Below are positions 58,715-64,000 of a DNA stretch of 64,000 nucleotides, piece by piece; the stretch's first letter is position 1, and every line of letters starts with the position of its first letter. The stretch lies in contig NZ_BMNW01000007.1 in NCBI RefSeq assembly GCF_014646755.1, forward strand, positions 159,202 to 223,201, given 5' to 3'. This DNA comes from Pseudomonas asuensis (lineage in GTDB: Bacteria; Pseudomonadota; Gammaproteobacteria; Pseudomonadales; Pseudomonadaceae). A program made the translations under genes and the position numbers. Below the pieces are notes generated by a model. It did not search any database. It had not been told where the DNA came from and saw only the letters and a program-made list of their open reading frames with translations.

Positions 58715-60928
58715 ATGAATACACGTCCACCCTTTCCACTTCGTCCGTGGGTTGTTCTGCTGTGCCTGACTCCTGGAATGACACTCGCTGCTGAAAGTGC
58801 AAGTTCTCTTCCTGCGACCACTATTACCGCAACCTTTACCGAACAGCCTGTCATGGCGGTTCCGAATACTGTTTCGGTTAAGGAGCAGGTGGATATTGAT
58901 CGGGAAAATATCAATACCATTAAAGACCTGGTACGGCATGAGCCGGGGATCAGTGTAGGTGGAACAGGCCATGCGGCGGGTATCAGCGGGTTTAATATCC
59001 GGGGTATTGATGGCAACCGTGTCCTGACGCAGATTGATGGCGTGACAGTTCCCAACGCCTATGCCTTCGGTCCCTATGCCAATACCCGACGAAACTATGT
59101 CGACCCAGACCTTATCAAGCGAGTAGAAATCCTGCGCGGTCCTGCATCTGCTCTGTATGGAAGCGATGCGATTGGTGGAGCCGTCAGCTACTTTACGCTT
59201 GATCCAGAAGATCTGTTTCGAGACGGCAAGGATTATGGCGCTCGGTTCAAGACAGGTTACAGCTCGGCCGCTCGCAGCTGGCTGACGTCTGGTACGGTGG
59301 CCGGGCGGGCAGGAGACTTTGATGCGCTAGTGCATTATGGCAAGCGCAGTGGGCATGAGACAGAATCCTATGGCGACCATCATGGCCTGGGCAGCAGCCG
59401 TACCGCCGCCAATCCAGAGGATAACAGTAGCTACAATGTGCTGGCCAAGCTGGGTTACCACTATGGCAATGACAGTCGTCTGCAGGTGACCTATGAGCGT
59501 TACCACTCGCGCCTGGATGGTGACATAAAAAGCTCCCCAACCCGAATCTTTGAAGTGCCTACGCGTAGCTATCTAGAGCGTAACGTCGTCGATGTAGAAG
59601 AGCGGGAGCGCTTTAGCCTTGAAAATGCCCTGAATCTAGAGACAGGGTTGGCTGACCGCTGGACAACCTTGCTGGGTTATCAAAACGGGGGGACGGACCA
59701 GCGCACATACCAGCCCAACAGCAGCTCAAGCTATTACCGCAAGACCACCTACGAAGAACGTACCTGGACGTTTGATAACAAATTCGACAAGCATTTTGCC
59801 CAGGGTGAAACCGAGCATCTGGTCACGTACGGCTTGAGTTACGAACACCAGAGTGTCGATGGTTTGCGTACCGGAACCTCTAACCGCGGAGTGGCCAATC
59901 TGTATGCCAGCGATTTTCCTTCGCCTACGGTAGATACCTGGGGGTTATTCGTCCAGGATCAGATAGAGATAGGCGCCTGGACCTTCCTGCCGGCGCTGCG
60001 CTATGACCATACGACACTAGAACCGGATGCCGATTCGGCTTACCTGGCTGGGCTGGCTAACGGTACGGTTTTCGATGACAGCGAAAAGAGCTGGCACCAC
60101 GTCTCGCCCAAGCTAGGTATTACCTATCGCTTCAATGACAACTACAGCGCGTTCGGCCAATACGCCGAGGGTTTTCGAACGCCGACGCCTAAAGCGCTCT
60201 ACGGTAACTTTACCAATGAAAGCGCGGGTTATCGGGTGGTAGGCAATGCCGACCTCGACCCGGAAACCAGCCGTGGCGTCGAAGTAGGGTTCAGGGGGCA
60301 CTTTGACCGGGGCAACTTCAGTGTCGCGTTGTTTTATAACAAGTATCGTGACTTCATTGAGGAGGATGCCTTGGGTGGGGGCGGCAGTTACACTGTCTTC
60401 CAATCCAGCAACATCAGCCGAGCGACCATCAAGGGAGCCGAAGCTAAAGGGCATCTGCAACTGGACACCTTCGGCTTGTCTGCAGGCGTTTATGGTGAGG
60501 CTGCCATCGCTTATGCCTGGGGTCGCAGCGAGGACACAGGCCAGCCGCTCAATAGCGTTAACCCGCTGACTGGCGTCTTTAGCTTCGGGTATGACGAAAG
60601 TGCTGGTCAGTATGGCGGCCGTCTTGACTGGACGCTTGTACAACGCAAGAAACGCGTGGACGATACGAGCTACCATGCGGCCGATGGTAATACCCGATTC
60701 CGCACACCTGGGTTTGGTGTGCTAGACCTAACGGCGAATTACAAGGTCACGCGCGATCTCACCGTCAACGCTGGGCTCTATAACCTTACGGACAAGAAGT
60801 ACTGGTTATGGGATGACGTGCGGGGTTATGACACAACCGGGGAGGGCGGAATGCTGGCGCCAGCTAACATCGACCGGTTGAGCCAGCCGGGCCGTAATGT
60901 ATCGATGAATCTCGTCTGGGAAATCTAA
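58715..60928 (+). CDS. hmuR: TonB-dependent heme/hemoglobin receptor
   Basis: A 737-residue outer-membrane receptor that brings heme across the outer membrane. A signal peptide (to about LAAES, residue 28) precedes the plug domain with the TonB region TITATFTEQPVMAVPNTVSV and plug landmarks NIRGIDGNRVLTQIDGVTVPNA, RVEILRGPASALYGSDAIGGAVSYFT. The 22-strand barrel follows and ends in an aromatic-free WEI. The family FRAP-NPNL heme motif appears as FRTPTPKAL and NADLDPETSRG, with a His region between them altered. It is divergent from hmuSTUV and shares Fur boxes. No HemP/HemO gene is adjacent. Confidence 0.93.
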   Translation: MNTRPPFPLRPWVVLLCLTPGMTLAAESASSLPATTITATFTEQPVMAVPNTVSVKEQVDIDRENINTIKDLVRHEPGISVGGTGHAAGISGFNIRGIDGNRVLTQIDGVTVPNAYAFGPYANTRRNYVDPDLIKRVEILRGPASALYGSDAIGGAVSYFTLDPEDLFRDGKDYGARFKTGYSSAARSWLTSGTVAGRAGDFDALVHYGKRSGHETESYGDHHGLGSSRTAANPEDNSSYNVLAKLGYHYGNDSRLQVTYERYHSRLDGDIKSSPTRIFEVPTRSYLERNVVDVEERERFSLENALNLETGLADRWTTLLGYQNGGTDQRTYQPNSSSSYYRKTTYEERTWTFDNKFDKHFAQGETEHLVTYGLSYEHQSVDGLRTGTSNRGVANLYASDFPSPTVDTWGLFVQDQIEIGAWTFLPALRYDHTTLEPDADSAYLAGLANGTVFDDSEKSWHHVSPKLGITYRFNDNYSAFGQYAEGFRTPTPKALYGNFTNESAGYRVVGNADLDPETSRGVEVGFRGHFDRGNFSVALFYNKYRDFIEEDALGGGGSYTVFQSSNISRATIKGAEAKGHLQLDTFGLSAGVYGEAAIAYAWGRSEDTGQPLNSVNPLTGVFSFGYDESAGQYGGRLDWTLVQRKKRVDDTSYHAADGNTRFRTPGFGVLDLTANYKVTRDLTVNAGLYNLTDKKYWLWDDVRGYDTTGEGGMLAPANIDRLSQPGRNVSMNLVWEI

Positions 60929-61019
60929 ACTCATTACAGAGGCGTGTTAGCGATACATAGCGCTAAGCGCCTTTGCTGCTACAGTGAAGAAAGACTCACA
61001 AATATATTTGGTATCAGTC

Positions 61020-61247
61020 TTATTTAAGGGAAAAATCTTCATTCCCTTTGCTTGTGGCCTGTATTGCTTTTATGCCAACTGACAATGCACTTCCCGCTAC
61101 ACTAAAGCTCATGTCAAGTCGGCTGGTAGCCTTGTTCTTCAAGCCAGCGTCAAAACGATCTTCCTCTCTTTTACCCTGCTTAAGACCCCAAACCGGCAAG
61201 CATTGACGCTGGCACATCTGCCCAGCAGGCGTAAATTTCTCCTGCAT
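61020..61247 (-). CDS. Possible small hypothetical protein
   Basis: An open frame of 75 residues from ATG 61247 (MQEKFTPAGQMCQRQCLPVWGLKQGKREEDRFDAGLKNKATSRLDMSFSVAGSALSVGIKAIQ). It contains a Cys pair and one moderately hydrophobic stretch near the end. There is no ribosome-binding site of note and no family recognised. It lies between hmuR and the curlin terminator. Confidence 0.3.
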   Translation of the reverse strand: MQEKFTPAGQMCQRQCLPVWGLKQGKREEDRFDAGLKNKATSRLDMSFSVAGSALSVGIKAIQATSKGNEDFSLK

Positions 61248-61381
61248 GTATTCTGCTTTACAGAATGAGCTGCTTATCAAGTGTTAGGAGCATGATCGAA
61301 TCCAATGGCCGGTTGCATGAAAAAGGCCTGGCCACCGCGGCGGCGACCTTACAACAGTAATCGCCCCAAGACGCTTCATGG

Positions 61382-61416
61382 AAGGTAGGCTTGGCTTTAA
61401 AAACCAAGCCTACCTT
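61382..61416. terminator. Hairpin after the 61.4-kb curlin-repeat gene
   Basis: A 13-bp perfect stem AAGGTAGGCTTGG / CCAAGCCTACCTT begins 6 bases after the minus-strand stop. The plus-strand side is followed by TTATT, the other side has a CTTCC run; a functional terminator or stabiliser is likely. Confidence 0.7.
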
Positions 61417-61421
61417 TATTG

Positions 61422-62579
61422 CTACTGTTGATGAATGGAGGCTATGTTGCCGATCCCACGCTGGGTAACGGTAACACTATCGCCAGGAACAGGAGTGCTC
61501 TGATTCTGGCTAATATTAATGATATTTCCCAGGCCATCCTGTTTAACAGTGGCAGAAGATCCAGCCATATTTGTAGATTCAGAAGCAGTCTGAGAAAGCG
61601 TAATTTCGTTGGACGAGCCTATCTGATCTACATCTGCGTAACTATTGTCGGCGCCCTGATCAAGCTTGGCAATATTACCATCGCCCTCCTGCCAGAGATC
61701 CATTCTTGTCACATAGCCTCCCTGGCTGATCTCTACGGTATTGTTGTTCCCACTAGAGGTGCCGTTTAAGCCGCCGTTTATCGTACCTTGATAAATCGTT
61801 GCCTGATTCCCATCACCTTGTTGGGAGAAGTTTAATGAGGCGAAGCCTCCGCCCTGATTAATCGAAGCGGTATTAGTATTACCATTCTGGGATAAAGAAA
61901 GGTTGTTGAACCCATAACGACCTGCACTTTGGGATGTTTCAGCAACGTTTTCATTACCATATTGGTTAATAGAGCTGCGTATTTCCTCTGAGCCACCACT
62001 CTGATTAAGTGTTATTTGGTTGTTTTCACCTGTTTGGCTCGTTTGGGCTGATACATAATCGCCCTGGTTGACAGCTAATCTATTATGATTACCTACCATG
62101 CTAACATTTAAATCACTGGCACCATAAATAGTACCTTGCTGGATCTCGGAAGCATTATTGGATCCTTCCTGATACACAGTCGAACGAGATGAGTAATAAC
62201 TACCTTGTTGATTAAGGGTCGTGCTATTGGAGTCCCCCAGTTGAGTTACTGAGGCATAATGCTCGACTTCGCTTGTATCGTAGACCGGCTGTTGATAAAC
62301 AGACGCAGCATTATTGTCGCCGCTCTGATTGACGTCTACCTGATGACCGAAGCCCTTTTGAACAGTTTCGGCCGTGTTAGTATTACCGTTCTGTACAATA
62401 AATGACCGGTTCGCATTACCCGTTTGTGTCTGTGTAGCCGTGTTGCCTTCACCGCTCTGATCGAGCGTAACCTCGTTATTGTTTCCATCTTGAGTTTGCG
62501 TTGCGTTGTGATTGGCCGCCAGGGTTGTTCCTGCAACGGAAATCATCACAGCAAATGCTAAAGGCTTAAGTGTGAGCAT
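61422..62579 (-). CDS. Large curlin-repeat (amyloid-like) exported protein
   Basis: A 385-residue exported protein with signal peptide MLTLKPLAFAVMISVAGTTLA and then about fifteen curlin-type repeats along the whole mature chain: TQDGNNNEVTLDQ, GEGNTATQTQTGNANRSFIVQNGNTNTAETVQKG, NQSGDNNAASVYQ, TQLGDSNSTTLNQ, YQEGSNNASEIQ, MVGNHNRLAVNQ, NGNTNTASINQ, QQGDGNQATIYQ, QEGDGNIAKLDQ, GIGNIASIHQQ. The repeat Q-x-G-x-x-N-x-A-x-x-x-Q is that of CsgA and CsgB, but at 385 residues it is more than twice their length. No csg secretion genes are visible in the window. A related gene is at 36.5 kb and a dead one at 14.6 kb. A role as a biofilm amyloid is inference. Confidence 0.82.
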   Translation of the reverse strand: MLTLKPLAFAVMISVAGTTLAANHNATQTQDGNNNEVTLDQSGEGNTATQTQTGNANRSFIVQNGNTNTAETVQKGFGHQVDVNQSGDNNAASVYQQPVYDTSEVEHYASVTQLGDSNSTTLNQQGSYYSSRSTVYQEGSNNASEIQQGTIYGASDLNVSMVGNHNRLAVNQGDYVSAQTSQTGENNQITLNQSGGSEEIRSSINQYGNENVAETSQSAGRYGFNNLSLSQNGNTNTASINQGGGFASLNFSQQGDGNQATIYQGTINGGLNGTSSGNNNTVEISQGGYVTRMDLWQEGDGNIAKLDQGADNSYADVDQIGSSNEITLSQTASESTNMAGSSATVKQDGLGNIINISQNQSTPVPGDSVTVTQRGIGNIASIHQQ

Positions 62580-63595
62580 GCGGTACTTTCCTTGTGAGGT
62601 TAGGGTCTGTTTAGCTAAGTCAGAGACAAAGCTAAAAAGCTATAGACTAACTTCCTGACAAGCACCAGTTTAAGTTACCAAGTACTGATTAATGGATAGT
62701 ATAAATCTGGTGGCACTTTGTTTTTTAAAAAAGCCTCAAATGCTGCGCTTATGTATTAGCAAAACGAACCTTTAATTCAAAGCCTGCAACAAACAAAACA
62801 ATTACACGTACCGTTTCGTATAGCACTTGCCCGGGCGAGTCAAGTTTTACGAGGTCCATAAAGTTCTTCTACAGTCCCGTATCTCATAAGCCATGAATGT
62901 CTTAGGTCACTGTCGCAGCGACAGCCTCAAACGCGTTATGGATAAGCCGCCATCTCGTAGGGCTTTTTAATGATTTTAAGGAAATGCGGATTACCTTATC
63001 GGTCGTCCCAACTCACCTATACTGGCCCATTTTGGGCGACTCGACCTCGTACTTATCTGGCGTTAATAAAAGCGGCTGCTCTGAAACTGTACAGGACGGA
63101 GTTGGCCGACTTGCCTGCAAGGTAAAGTCATAGCTTCTTGCGCCATCATTAAACCGCAAGCGTGGGTCGACCACAAACACAGCTGAACCCACCTTTTGCC
63201 AAGCGCTTGAATCCATCTGAGCTCAATGCCCCCATCACCGCATTGCCACAAAAAGAAGAATAAATAACAGAGGAGCAATTTCGATTATAAACGTACTGGT
63301 TAGTTAACCGATTTGACACTATGGTTTGGACAGCTCCAATTGTTATGTAACGCTGGGTTTGCCTGCCTGGAGGTCTGTTTTCTGGTTAAGTTGACAGTAA
63401 GAGCATAGCTATCACTTCTGTTCGATTATCGAACAAAAATTAACTGTTTAGTACAAAATGGGTGTGGGTAGAGGCACTATGGAAGGGGTACATACCTAAG
63501 TCCAATACTTATTGCAGCTGTAGGCACAAAGCAAACCGGTTCAAGCGAGCAAGACCGCCTGGGCCCCACAATATGCCTGCCAAGAGGAGCTGACC
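62580..63595. other. Long intergenic region upstream of quiC
   Basis: About 1,000 bases. A minus-strand frame at 63013-63216 (KVGSAVFVVDPRLRFNDGARSYDFTLQASRPTPSCTVS) has some protein character and could be a fragment of a decayed gene, but no start signal supports it. The palindrome at 63419-63435 is listed separately. The region is otherwise empty. Confidence 0.4.
63419..63435. promoter_or_regulatory. IclR-type (PcaR/PobR-like) operator upstream of quiC
   Basis: TGTTCGAT-T-ATCGAACA is a perfect 17-bp palindrome. The GTTCGATAATCGCAC box recognised by PcaR, PobR and relatives, which control protocatechuate and 4-hydroxybenzoate genes, matches its left part closely. It lies 160 bases before a gene whose product makes protocatechuate. 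Confidence 0.55.
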
Positions 63596-64000
63596 ATGCA
63601 GCGCTCGATCGCCACGGTTTCCTTAAGTGGAACCCTGCCTGAAAAACTGGAAGCCATTGCCGCCGCAGGCTTTGATGGTGTGGAAATATTCGAAAACGAT
63701 CTGCTCACCTACGGTGGAACGCCACGGGAGGTGCGTCGGTTGTGTGCCGATCTGGGGCTTGCCATCACCTTGTTCCAGCCCTTTCGTGATTTCGAAGGAT
63801 GTCCACGTGATCGGCTGACGCGTAACCTGGACCGGGCTGAGCGTAAGTTCGACCTCATGCAGGAATTAGGCACTGATTTGATCCTGGTGTGCAGTAACGT
63901 AGCGGTCGACTCGTTAGGCGAGGAATCCATTCTGGTAGATGACTTACATTTACTGGGCGAGCGTGCTGGCGCACGTGATATGCGAATAGGGTATGAAGCC
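63596..64000 (+). CDS. quiC: 3-dehydroshikimate dehydratase (QuiC-type), N-terminal part
   Basis: The first 135 codons of a gene cut by the window end. The sequence MQRSIATVSLSGTLPEKLEAIAAAGFDGVEIFENDLLTYGGTPREVRRLCADLGLAITLFQPFRDFEGCPRDRLTRNLDRAERKFDLMQELGTDLILVCSNVA is the TIM-barrel sugar-phosphate isomerase-like half of Pseudomonas QuiC1, which converts 3-dehydroshikimate to protocatechuate. In this family the C-terminal half is a 4-hydroxyphenylpyruvate-dioxygenase-like domain, presumably beyond the edge. GAGGAG seven bases before ATG 63596 is a strong start signal. An IclR-type operator upstream fits regulation with quinate/shikimate use. Confidence 0.9.
   Translation, partial: MQRSIATVSLSGTLPEKLEAIAAAGFDGVEIFENDLLTYGGTPREVRRLCADLGLAITLFQPFRDFEGCPRDRLTRNLDRAERKFDLMQELGTDLILVCSNVAVDSLGEESILVDDLHLLGERAGARDMRIGYEA

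Noticed and set aside
1-64000. CRISPR arrays, tRNA or rRNA genes
   Set aside because: No regularly spaced direct repeats and no cloverleaf or rRNA-like sequence were recognised by eye; tRNAscan-SE and a CRISPR finder would be decisive.

Overview
The window looks like chromosomal DNA of a Pseudomonas-type gammaproteobacterium of moderate GC content. The evidence is gene content and wording of the proteins: a Pseudomonas-style GABA permease, a stand-alone AlsS-type acetolactate synthase, a PhuS/HmuS heme locus, a QuiC-type dehydroshikimate dehydratase, a DUF6482 protein and a PACE efflux pump beside a LysR regulator. An assignment nearer to side lineages such as P. luteola or P. oryzihabitans than to P. 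aeruginosa is my inference only.

Layout. 1-4.3 kb: end of a chemoreceptor, gabP, and a manganese uptake pair (mntH, divergent mntR) with a near-perfect MntR box between them. 4.3-7.4 kb: MFS transporter / acetyltransferase / DUF1349 operon facing a TetR regulator, with a perfect 20-bp palindrome between them. 7.5-10.7 kb: secreted tannase-family esterase and a phytase-like exported protein. 10.9-11.7 kb: the manganese exporter mntP behind a second MntR-like site and a yybP-ykoY riboswitch. 12.6-15.1 kb: acetolactate synthase and a dead curlin-repeat gene. 15.5-20.6 kb: a YjfI-YjfJ(PspA)-rhomboid-YjfK-YjfL-YjfM-YjfC envelope operon preceded by three copies of the palindrome TTACATGTAA. 21.1-24.4 kb: a large HrpK-like protein with three ~135-residue repeats, broken by a -1 frameshift at a T run. 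24.6-36 kb: SDR, GAF protein, LysR/PACE efflux pair, YghU, a GH128-like glucanase, lipoprotein, and a PAS-rich hybrid histidine kinase. 36.5-42 kb: a curlin-repeat protein, MFS remnant, PAS-GGDEF-EAL protein, LLM oxidoreductase, and a decayed copy of penicillin-binding protein 2. 42.3-51.5 kb: an orphan polyol-type binding protein, a mannitol-1-phosphate dehydrogenase plus HAD phosphatase (a plausible mannitol synthesis route), gmhA, and a translationally coupled glycosyltransferase/debranching-enzyme pair. 51.8-54.8 kb: cold-shock protein with a TTG start, IS5-type transposase remnant, DUF6482 gene, hemB. 54.8-60.9 kb: heme uptake, hmuSTUV on the minus strand divergent from the receptor hmuR, with Fur-like boxes between. 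61.4-64 kb: a second intact curlin-repeat protein and the start of quiC, which lies downstream of an IclR-type palindrome.

How the parts connect. Manganese import, export and sensing are all encoded within 8 kb and appear to share one regulator. Heme uptake and hemB lie back to back. Three curlin-repeat genes (two intact, one dead) occur without any visible curli secretion genes. The most promising candidates for poorly described biology are the Yjf/PspA/rhomboid operon with its triple operator, the HrpK-like repeat protein with no type III secretion genes nearby, and the orphan curlin-repeat proteins.
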